DNA of 47,146 bases from an uncultured Duncaniella sp. (GTDB taxonomy: Bacteria; Bacteroidota; Bacteroidia; Bacteroidales; Muribaculaceae). This document shows, piece after piece, positions 21,559 to 29,569 of the stretch. The notes beneath the pieces were generated by a model, which was not told the origin of the DNA, made no database searches, and saw only the letters and a program-made list of their open reading frames with translations. Location of the stretch: positions 1 to 47,146 of the forward strand of contig CAJTMH010000009.1 in assembly GCA_910577255.1 (NCBI GenBank), in the 5' to 3' direction. The translations under genes were made by a program, and so were the position numbers. Each line of letters starts with the position of its first letter. The stretch's first letter is position 1.

Positions 21559-24402
21559 ATGAAGAAAATTTTTAATCTTCCGACACTGCTGATGCTTGTA
21601 GCCGTAATGCTGCTTCCCGGCATTGTCAGAGCACAAGGTGAGAACCCGATGCTCCAACCTCTTCCTGTTGACTCAGCCGTCCGCATCGGAAAGCTGCCCA
21701 ACGGCTTGACCTACTACATTCGCCACAACGAATATCCCAAAGGACAAGCAGACTTCTACATCGCACAGAATGTCGGCTCAATCCTCGAGGAAGAAAACCA
21801 GCGCGGTCTGGCTCACTTCCTTGAACACATGTGCTTCAACGGAACTACCAATTTCCCCGACAACAAGCTCCGTGACTGGCTCGAATCAATCGGCGTGAAA
21901 TTCGGCGTGAACCTCAATGCCTACACCGGTGTCGACGAGACTGTCTACAACATCAACAACGTGCCCGTGGCTCGCGAAAGCGTCCAGGACTCTTGCCTTC
22001 TCATCCTTCATGACTGGGCCAACGACCTTACCCTCGCCCCCGAGGAAATCGACAAGGAACGTGGCGTGATCCATGAAGAATGGCGCCGCTCAATGCAGGG
22101 CCAGATGCGAATCATCGAAAAGATTCTCCCCGACATCTACCCCACATCAAAGTACGCCCACCGTCTTCCCATCGGCATCATGGAAGTTGTTGACAACTTC
22201 CCTCCCCAGGCTCTTCGCGACTACTATGAAAAATGGTATCGTCCCGACCAGCAGGCCGTAATCGTCGTGGGTGACATCGACGTTGACCGCATCGAAGGCA
22301 AAATCAAGGAGATGTTCACATCGATTGAAATGCCAGAAAACGCTGCTGAACGCAAATACGAACCTGTTCCCGACCATAAAGGCACCCTCTATGGCATCGG
22401 AAGCGATCCCGAACAGCAGAACCTCCTTGGTCAGATCATGTTCATCTCCGATCCTCTCCCCGCCGAGATGAAAAACACCCCCATGTACTACATCCAGGAG
22501 TACATGCTCCGCATGATCTCCTCCATGCTCAACGAACGCCTTGAAGAAATCGGTTCTAAACCCGACTCTCCATTTGCAGGCGCAAGCGTAAGCAATGGTG
22601 GATTCTTCCTATCAAGCAAAACCAAGGATGCGTTCTCGGCATTTGCTGCAGCAAAGGGTAACGAAATCGTCACTCCTCTCTCAGCCGTTTACCGTGAAAT
22701 CCTCCGTGCGCAGCGTGGCGGATTCACCCAGGGCGAATACGAACGTGCACGTAACCAGTATCTTTCTGCAATCGAACGCCAGTACAACAACCGCTCTACC
22801 CGCGAGAACAGTTCATACGTCAGCGAATACGTGAAAAACTTCACTGACCAGGAACCTATCCCCGGACTTGAGACCGAATGGCCATTGATCCAGCAGTTTG
22901 CCATGATGGTTCCTGTAGCTGCCATCAATCAGGCTTTCGCCCAGATGATTACCCCCGACAACCGTGTTGTCATGGTTCTCGCTCCCGAAGCTGAAGGCAT
23001 CACACTCCCCACCAAGGAAGCCCTCGCCGAAGCTTTTGCTGCTGTCGACGCTGAAAACATCGAGCCTTTCGTTGACGAAGTGAAGTCAGAACCCCTTATC
23101 CCTGTTGAACCCACCGCCGGCACCATCACCTCGGCTGTCGACAACAAGACCTGGGGCACAACTGAATGGACCCTTTCAAACGGTGCCAAAGTTATCGTAA
23201 AACAGACCAAGTTCAAAGAGGACGAGATTTTCCTCCAGGCTGTGGCCAAGGGTGGTTACTCCGACTACTCCGACGAGTATGCCAATACCATCCTCTTCCT
23301 CCCCTTCTCACTCCGCTCCAACGGTCTCGGCTCATACACAAATACCGACCTCAGCAAATACACCGCCGGCAAGCAGGCTTCTGTATCAGTGGCGTTCGAC
23401 GACTACATGCGTTACATCGTAGGCCAGTCCACTCCCAAGGATCTCCCCACCCTCATGGAGCTCCTCTACATGACATTCAAGGATATCGAATTTACTGCCG
23501 ACGAGTTTGACGCTCTCAAGAAAGCCTACAGCGGCTTCCTCGCCAACCAGGAAAAGAGTCCTGAATATATCAGCGAGAAAGTACAGCACGAAGCTCTCTA
23601 TAACTCTGCCCACAAGAAAGTGGTCAGCGCAGCTTCAATCGACGCCGCTTCACGCGAGCAGACCATCCAGATCGCCCACGAACTCACGGCCAACGCTGCC
23701 GACTACACCTTCGTGTTCGTAGGCAATATTGACATCGACACCTTCAAGCCCCTCGTTGAGAAATACATCGCATCTCTTCCCGGCGACGCAGCCACAGCTG
23801 TCAAGGATGTAACTACCTACAACCCCGACCTCTTCACAAAGACAGGCGAAGGCATCGACACCTTCACCACTTCGATGGCTACTCCTCAGACCTATGTCAC
23901 AATCATCGAGAGCGGCAACGGTGACTACACTGCAAAGAATGCCCAGATAGCATCTGTTGCAGGCCAGATCCTCACCAACCGCCTCCTCAAGACTGTCCGC
24001 GAGGATATGGGCGCAGTTTATTCAATCTACGCTCAGGGCTACATGGACCGCACCGGTCTCAACCCCATCGCTATCACAAGCGTATTCCCCATGAAGCCTG
24101 AAATGAAAGAAGAAGTCCTCACCTTTATCAAAGGCCAGTTCAAGGACATGGAGACTAATGTCACTCCCGAGGAACTCAACCCCATCAAGGAATACATGGT
24201 TAAGTCATACACCGAGGACAAAGAGAAAAACCGCCCCTGGCTCACCGGTATCGCCGGCTTCCAGCTCAACGGTGTCGACACATTCAACGGCAACATCGAC
24301 TCAATGAACTCCATCACTGTCAACGACGTAATGGACTTCATGAAAGCACTCAACGCCCAGAACAATTACCGTGTCGTAATCCTCGACCCTGAAAGCAAAT
24401 AA
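21559..24402 (+). CDS. Secreted M16-family zinc metallopeptidase (pitrilysin type)
   Basis: This 947-residue protein has a signal peptide (cleavage near VRAQG, residue 25-26) and the four-domain layout of full-length M16 peptidases. The inverted zinc motif HFLEH (His86, Glu89, His90) is in the first domain, with the distal ligand Glu174 in ERGVIHEEW. The second half (from about residue 530, WTLSNGAKVIVKQTKF) is the inactive paired domain. The family degrades short to medium peptides in a closed chamber; the leader places it in the periplasm. Codon use is strongly C-ending, unlike its neighbours, suggesting high expression. A terminator at 24424-24459 follows. Confidence 0.93.
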   Translation: MKKIFNLPTLLMLVAVMLLPGIVRAQGENPMLQPLPVDSAVRIGKLPNGLTYYIRHNEYPKGQADFYIAQNVGSILEEENQRGLAHFLEHMCFNGTTNFPDNKLRDWLESIGVKFGVNLNAYTGVDETVYNINNVPVARESVQDSCLLILHDWANDLTLAPEEIDKERGVIHEEWRRSMQGQMRIIEKILPDIYPTSKYAHRLPIGIMEVVDNFPPQALRDYYEKWYRPDQQAVIVVGDIDVDRIEGKIKEMFTSIEMPENAAERKYEPVPDHKGTLYGIGSDPEQQNLLGQIMFISDPLPAEMKNTPMYYIQEYMLRMISSMLNERLEEIGSKPDSPFAGASVSNGGFFLSSKTKDAFSAFAAAKGNEIVTPLSAVYREILRAQRGGFTQGEYERARNQYLSAIERQYNNRSTRENSSYVSEYVKNFTDQEPIPGLETEWPLIQQFAMMVPVAAINQAFAQMITPDNRVVMVLAPEAEGITLPTKEALAEAFAAVDAENIEPFVDEVKSEPLIPVEPTAGTITSAVDNKTWGTTEWTLSNGAKVIVKQTKFKEDEIFLQAVAKGGYSDYSDEYANTILFLPFSLRSNGLGSYTNTDLSKYTAGKQASVSVAFDDYMRYIVGQSTPKDLPTLMELLYMTFKDIEFTADEFDALKKAYSGFLANQEKSPEYISEKVQHEALYNSAHKKVVSAASIDAASREQTIQIAHELTANAADYTFVFVGNIDIDTFKPLVEKYIASLPGDAATAVKDVTTYNPDLFTKTGEGIDTFTTSMATPQTYVTIIESGNGDYTAKNAQIASVAGQILTNRLLKTVREDMGAVYSIYAQGYMDRTGLNPIAITSVFPMKPEMKEEVLTFIKGQFKDMETNVTPEELNPIKEYMVKSYTEDKEKNRPWLTGIAGFQLNGVDTFNGNIDSMNSITVNDVMDFMKALNAQNNYRVVILDPESK

Positions 24403-24423
24403 ACCTTTGTGGTAAACATTCTT

Positions 24424-24459
24424 AAACAGCGCGGCTATCAAGTCGCGCTGTTTGTTTTT
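24424..24459 (+). terminator. Terminator of the M16 peptidase gene
   Basis: AAACAGCGCG (24424-24433) pairs with CGCGCTGTTT (24444-24453), followed by GTTTTT. Its 3' arm overlaps the -33 box of the next promoter. Confidence 0.85.
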
Positions 24460-24482
24460 ATTATAGTTTTTTTTTACCTTTG
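24451..24482 (+). promoter_or_regulatory. Canonical Bacteroidales promoter of malQ
   Basis: TTTG (24451-24454) and TACCTTTG (24475-24482) are separated by 20 nt. It begins inside the terminator of the preceding gene and leaves a leader of about 65 nt to the ATG at 24555. Confidence 0.8.
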
Positions 24483-24554
24483 CGCTATGCTTGTCCAGCG
24501 TGGGCGCGCATCTATAACCACCTACTGAGAAATATTTCTAATTATATCATACTT

Positions 24555-27233
24555 ATGAAACTTACCTTTAATGTCAATTACCGCACCGAGTGGGGCGAAT
24601 CATTGTTTCTGACAGGCTCTGCGGATGCCTTGGGCAATGACGACCTCGCAAAGGCCATACCTATGGAACTCCACGGAGCCGAGACCTGGACCGCACAGGT
24701 TGAGATTCCCGACTCTGTCCAGACATTCACCTATGGCTACATAGTCCGCCATGACAACGGATATGTCAAACGTGAATGGGGCAAACCCCGCCGTTTTGAC
24801 CATAGCGACCACGTGCACCGCGTGGCTGTCACTGACCGCTGGCAGGATCAGCCTTGGGATAAGCCATATTACAGCAGCGCATTCGTCGACTGCATCTGCA
24901 ACCGCCCCGAACGCGCCCAACGCGTAATCCCCACCTCCGGAATGCTTACCCTTTCGGTTGACGCGCCAATGGTACGTCCCGACGAAGTTGTGGCTGTGAG
25001 CGGCGAAACCCATGCCATGGGAGCATGGAATCCTGAAAAAGCCCTCGTGATGAGCGATGCCGACTACCCCACATGGCGTGTCAACATCCCTACATCAGCT
25101 CTCACCCCCGGCACCGACTACAAATTTCTCATACTTAAAAAAGCCACCGGTGAAGTAGTGGCTTGGGAAGGTCGCGATAACCGGCACATTGACATTAATC
25201 CAACCACCCCCGACGAAAGCATCATCGACGCAGGCCAACGCCTCGTAAATCCGCTCACCCCCTGGCGCGGTGCAGGTGTGGCCATACCTGTTTTCTCGCT
25301 CCGTAGCGACGAGGACTTCGGCGTGGGTGACTTCCTCGACCTCAAAAAGATGATCGACTGGGCCGCACAGACTCGCCAGAACTTCGTGCAGCTGCTCCCG
25401 ATTAACGACACAACCATGACAGGCACATGGAAGGACTCATATCCCTACAATGCCAACTCCACCTTCGCACTCCATCCCATGTATCTCCGCCTTTCGGCCA
25501 TGGGGCGCCTTAACGACGAAGGTCGCCAACGCTATTTCGATGGTCTCGGCCGCGAACTCAACCGTCTGCCGCAGGTTGATTACGAGCGCGTCAACAACGG
25601 CAAAAATGAATTCACCCGCGAACTTTTCGCTCAGGACGGAGCATCGGTTCTCGAATCTGATGACTTCAAGACATTCTTTGCCAAAAACGCCTCTTGGCTC
25701 ACCCCCTATGCGGCATTCTGTGTGCTGCGTGACATACACCATACTCCCGAGATGGAAAAATGGGGTGAATATGCCGTGTATGACGAGGAGAAAGTCAACC
25801 AGTTCATCGCAATTCATCAGAATGATATAAATTACGTATATTACATCCAGTATTTCCTCGACAAGCAGATGCGCGAGGTGCGCGACTACGCCCACAGCCA
25901 TGGAGTGGCCATTAAGGGTGACATCCCTATCGGTATCTCACGCACCAGCGTTGACGCATGGATTTCACCTCGACTGTTCAATCTCGACTGTCAGGCCGGC
26001 GCTCCCCCGGATGACTTCTCCGTCCTCGGCCAGAACTGGGGATTCCCCACCTACAACTGGGATGAGATGGCAAAGGACGGCTTCGCTTGGTGGAAAGCAC
26101 GTTTCCGCAAGATGGCCGAATATTTCGACGCCTACCGCATCGACCATGTGCTCGGATTCTTCCGCATATGGCAGATTCCAATGGATGCTGTCCACGGTCT
26201 TCTCGGCGTGTTCAACCGCGCATTACCCTTCTCGCCCGACGAGCTCCGCAACAGTTACGACTTCTGGATTGACGTTGACCGCCAGACACGCCCATTCATC
26301 ATGGACTACATGCTCCACGACTTCTTCGGTGACTATGCCGAAGAATGCCGCAACGCATACCTGATAGATGAAGGCTACGGCAAATACAGGCTCAAGGATG
26401 AATTCAACACTCAGCGTAAGGTTGTCGACCACTTCGCCAACCTCGAAAAGAACGAGAAGAACGAACGTATCTGCAATGCACTCCTCGGCCTCATCGACGA
26501 CGTGCTCTTCATTGAGGATCCATACGAAAAGGGGAAATACCATCCACGCATCTCTGCACAGTTCACTTATATATACCGCTCACTCACCGACTACGAACGC
26601 TGGTGCTTCGACCGTCTCTACAACGACTTCTTCTACCGTCGAAACAACGATTTCTGGTACGGAAAAGCCATGTGGAAACTTCCGCCCCTCATTGATGCCA
26701 CCGACATGCTCGTATGTGCTGAGGACCTCGGCATGATTCCCGCATGTGTACCGGCAGTGATGAGCGCGCTCGAAATCCTCGTGCTTGAAATACAGCGCAT
26801 GCCCAAGGATCCCACCACTCCCTTCGGCAACACATGGAACTATCCGTATTATTCAGTATGCACCACCTCAACCCACGACATGGACGGCATACGCCGTTGG
26901 TGGGAAAGCGATCCGGCCACCACACAGCGTTTCTACAACGAAGTGCTTCACGAACCAGGGCAGGCTCCTCAGTATGCCGAGCCTTGGATTTGCGACCGCA
27001 TCCTGAAACTCCATCTCGACTCCCCCTCAATGCTCTGCATACTCCCCTTGCAGGATTGGCTATCGACCGACGGAGTGCTGCGTCGCCGTGACCCCCGCGA
27101 GGAACTCATCAACATCCCAGCCAACCCACGTCACTACTGGCGCTACCGCATGCACCTCACGCTTGAAAACCTCCTTGACCAGAAGGAATTCAACAACCGT
27201 CTCCGCGACAACATCATCGCTTCAGGACGATAA
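24555..27233 (+). CDS. malQ: 4-alpha-glucanotransferase with two starch-binding domains
   Basis: The ATG at 24555 is used because an upstream in-frame start (24480) lies in the promoter. The protein has 892 residues. Two CBM20-like starch-binding modules come first (about 1-105 and 128-225, the second with VSGETHAMGAWNPEKAL), then a GH77 catalytic domain (about 240-892). Visible active-site segments are YRIDHVLGFFR (nucleophile Asp), CAEDLGMIP (acid/base Glu) and TSTHDMDGIRRWW (transition-state Asp). The enzyme moves alpha-1,4-glucan segments between maltodextrins and is likely cytoplasmic since no signal peptide is present. The CBM20-CBM20-GH77 layout matches plant DPE2-like and Bacteroidetes enzymes. 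It has its own promoter and terminator. Confidence 0.95.
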   Translation: MKLTFNVNYRTEWGESLFLTGSADALGNDDLAKAIPMELHGAETWTAQVEIPDSVQTFTYGYIVRHDNGYVKREWGKPRRFDHSDHVHRVAVTDRWQDQPWDKPYYSSAFVDCICNRPERAQRVIPTSGMLTLSVDAPMVRPDEVVAVSGETHAMGAWNPEKALVMSDADYPTWRVNIPTSALTPGTDYKFLILKKATGEVVAWEGRDNRHIDINPTTPDESIIDAGQRLVNPLTPWRGAGVAIPVFSLRSDEDFGVGDFLDLKKMIDWAAQTRQNFVQLLPINDTTMTGTWKDSYPYNANSTFALHPMYLRLSAMGRLNDEGRQRYFDGLGRELNRLPQVDYERVNNGKNEFTRELFAQDGASVLESDDFKTFFAKNASWLTPYAAFCVLRDIHHTPEMEKWGEYAVYDEEKVNQFIAIHQNDINYVYYIQYFLDKQMREVRDYAHSHGVAIKGDIPIGISRTSVDAWISPRLFNLDCQAGAPPDDFSVLGQNWGFPTYNWDEMAKDGFAWWKARFRKMAEYFDAYRIDHVLGFFRIWQIPMDAVHGLLGVFNRALPFSPDELRNSYDFWIDVDRQTRPFIMDYMLHDFFGDYAEECRNAYLIDEGYGKYRLKDEFNTQRKVVDHFANLEKNEKNERICNALLGLIDDVLFIEDPYEKGKYHPRISAQFTYIYRSLTDYERWCFDRLYNDFFYRRNNDFWYGKAMWKLPPLIDATDMLVCAEDLGMIPACVPAVMSALEILVLEIQRMPKDPTTPFGNTWNYPYYSVCTTSTHDMDGIRRWWESDPATTQRFYNEVLHEPGQAPQYAEPWICDRILKLHLDSPSMLCILPLQDWLSTDGVLRRRDPREELINIPANPRHYWRYRMHLTLENLLDQKEFNNRLRDNIIASGR

Positions 27234-27250
27234 GCGCATCAAATCACATA

Positions 27251-27297
27251 AACTAATCGGGAGCTCCGCAAATCCGCGAAGCTCCCGATTAGTTTTT
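27251..27297 (+). terminator. Terminator of malQ
   Basis: A perfect 15-bp stem, AACTAATCGGGAGCT (27251-27265) with AGCTCCCGATTAGTT (27280-27294), runs into five T residues. Confidence 0.9.
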
Positions 27298-27437
27298 CTC
27301 ATTATGTTTTATCAAATTTCTATCATTGGCCCATTATGATTATATACGTCCGACTTTCTTTGACAAAGAATAAATCCCGGCATATAATTCACCGTCATTT
27401 GCGGCGATAAGCCAATAATTCGGCAACATTTTTGGCC

Positions 27438-28205
27438 TCACAGCTTCATGCCTATACCGAAAAGGGCGAAGTCATAGACTGTTGGGTCGGACGGATTGAA
27501 TCGGCGCAGATGCGAAGTAACCTCATTGACCGACTTACGGTCATTGGCATTGCGCGTAAGAAGCCCGAGTTCACGTGATATATCACCCACATGGACATCA
27601 AGCGGGATATAGAGCTGCGACGGCTTTATAACATCCCAGACACCCATATCAACTATGCCGTCATTTCTCACAAGCCAGCGCAAAGCCATATTGACACGCT
27701 TTAGCGCCGTGTTGACCAGATTCTGCGGCAGACACCTTGATGCAAGTTCATCATGTCCCGGTGTAGCCAAGGCAAGCTGCCGGTTGATACCATCTACAAG
27801 CTTCCATGCAGGAGCTTCATCAGAGGCCACGTCAAGTGAACGGGCAAACGCCTGAAGCGAACCATGATCGGCATATATCTTACGCAAACCGCGAAGATAA
27901 TACTTAAGATGCTGGGTGAAAAATGTGCGGTGTATGTTCATTCCGTCCGGGAGATCCTCATACCCCTCGTCCATCACATAATTATACGGCTCATTGTCCA
28001 TCAGGCCGAGCATCTTGTCACAGTCACGGCATATCATCTTACGGTTGCCCCACGCGATTGTCGCACTAAGCAACGAGGCAATCTCAATGTCACGCACGTC
28101 GGAGAACCGGCGCGGAAACTGCACCGGGTCATCACCAATAAAAGACGGCGAGTTAATCCTCGCCGCCTCTGTGTCAAGTAAATCCTTGAGTTCGTTTTCT
28201 GTCAT
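27438..28205 (-). CDS. TIGR02757 (DUF2400) family protein
   Basis: This 255-residue protein matches the conserved Bacteroidetes/Epsilonproteobacteria family TIGR02757. The diagnostic segments are IEIASLLSATIAWGNRK, NMALRWLVRNDGIVDMGVWD, LYIPLDVHVGDISRELGLL and the C-terminal DPTVYDFALFGIGM. No biochemical function is established to my knowledge; the helical pattern has been compared with DNA-glycosylase-like folds, which I cannot confirm here. No signal peptide, so cytoplasmic. It begins 18 nt after the stop of the TlpA-like gene and is probably co-transcribed with it. Confidence 0.9.
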   Translation of the reverse strand: MTENELKDLLDTEAARINSPSFIGDDPVQFPRRFSDVRDIEIASLLSATIAWGNRKMICRDCDKMLGLMDNEPYNYVMDEGYEDLPDGMNIHRTFFTQHLKYYLRGLRKIYADHGSLQAFARSLDVASDEAPAWKLVDGINRQLALATPGHDELASRCLPQNLVNTALKRVNMALRWLVRNDGIVDMGVWDVIKPSQLYIPLDVHVGDISRELGLLTRNANDRKSVNEVTSHLRRFNPSDPTVYDFALFGIGMKL

Positions 28206-28223
28206 AAATGTAGGTAATCGTGA

Positions 28224-29327
28224 TTAGAATATCACAGCAGCAGTGTCCTGAGGAGTAGCAACCGTCTCCACTGCTGTGGTTTCGGGCTGGAAATTAGCCA
28301 TGGCTGCATCCACGTCGTCAACCAACTCCTGGCTCTGCTTATCACGTGACACAATCTTACCCTCCGGATCGATAAGGATGATGCAAGGGATACCTGAAAT
28401 ACCGTAGAGGTCAGTCGGGATAGTCTGTGCATTCATGATGCAGGGCCATTCGAGACCATGGCTCTTGATAGCTTTGAGTGTGTTTTCGGGTTCATCCCAG
28501 ACAGCTACACCCACCACTTCAAGACCTTTGCCTTTATACTTGTTGTAAAGTTCCTTGATGACCTTGGTCTGACGTATGCACGGACCACACCAGCTTGCCC
28601 AGAAGTCCACAAGAGTGTAATGTCCCTTGCCTACATAGTCGCTCAACTTCTGCACTTTGCCGTCATAAGTCACTTCAAAATCCTTGTACTGCTTACCTAC
28701 CGAAGTCTCAGCCTTGGCAACGAGAGCGTTGCGGATCGACTCTACGCGCTTTGAATCCTTAAGCGAAGCATCGGCTGCAATAGCGGCATCGAGCTGCGCA
28801 AGATCCATCTCATAAGCCTGCTGAAGGAACCAGTAGAGACCGATGGGTGATCCCTGGTTTTCCTTATATGCCTTCATCGGTATAGACATATATTCAGCTT
28901 CGAGAGCCTGACCTTTGGCAGCCTGGATTGAATCCTCGGGATTGAGAGTCTGATACTCCTGCTGGATTTCACCAAGACGGCGGGTATATGACTCGAATTT
29001 CTCATTCATCGGTGTTCCCTTAGCCTGCCCTTCGGGAGTCAGGGTGATATCCCCCTTTTCCACGATGAAAATAGGGCCACGGGCACCATCCACCACGATG
29101 CGACCGAGGAAAGCCTCATCGACGTTGCCGGCAAATTTCGCCTGCCCGTCAGTCACTATTACAGAATCAAGTTTCTGGCTGCTGTCCCAATCGAAAAGAT
29201 AAGCCATAGTATTGTTCTTATCGGCCGGCACAGGGAAAGTCAATGTATAATTAGGCTGTGACTCCACAGCACACGCGCTCACAGCCAGCATCCCGGCTGA
29301 GAACAAGATAAATGTCTTCTTATTCAT
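28224..29327 (-). CDS. TlpA-like thioredoxin-fold lipoprotein with N-terminal DUF4369 domain
   Basis: This 367-residue protein has a lipobox with Cys19 (VSAC) and is exported. Residues about 27-115 form a DUF4369-like beta domain, and 116-210 are helical. Residues about 212-340 are a thioredoxin/AhpC-TSA fold with the redox motif WCGPC (Cys247, Cys250) inside DFWASWCGPC and a cis-proline segment SGIPCIILID. The Cys before Ile in that segment is unusual but occurs in relatives. A Pro/Thr-rich tail ends the protein. TlpA-type proteins reduce disulfides in the periplasm, often for cytochrome maturation. It is the first gene of a two-gene unit with TIGR02757; a -7 box lies at 29350-29357. Confidence 0.9.
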   Translation of the reverse strand: MNKKTFILFSAGMLAVSACAVESQPNYTLTFPVPADKNNTMAYLFDWDSSQKLDSVIVTDGQAKFAGNVDEAFLGRIVVDGARGPIFIVEKGDITLTPEGQAKGTPMNEKFESYTRRLGEIQQEYQTLNPEDSIQAAKGQALEAEYMSIPMKAYKENQGSPIGLYWFLQQAYEMDLAQLDAAIAADASLKDSKRVESIRNALVAKAETSVGKQYKDFEVTYDGKVQKLSDYVGKGHYTLVDFWASWCGPCIRQTKVIKELYNKYKGKGLEVVGVAVWDEPENTLKAIKSHGLEWPCIMNAQTIPTDLYGISGIPCIILIDPEGKIVSRDKQSQELVDDVDAAMANFQPETTAVETVATPQDTAAVIF

Positions 29328-29349
29328 AAGTTTACTTATTATATTGATG

Positions 29350-29357
29350 CAAAAGTA
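29350..29357 (-). promoter_or_regulatory. -7 box (TACTTTTG) for the TlpA-like gene
   Basis: The minus strand reads TACTTTTG 22 nt upstream of the ATG at 29327. No clear -33 box. Confidence 0.45.
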
Positions 29358-29569
29358 ATAAATTTGGCCCTAACCACCTAAATAGTTTCCCAAAAATCTT
29401 CCCCCCACTTGCAAAATAGCACTGTCACAACTTCAATAATCATTAAGAGGCTGCCCAACACCCGGTCTAAAGGCCGAAGATATCATTATTCATGGAAAAC
29501 TCAGAAATTTTCACTAAGTTTGTATTATCAATCACCAATATCTCTCCAGCCTCCTTACCATCAATAACC

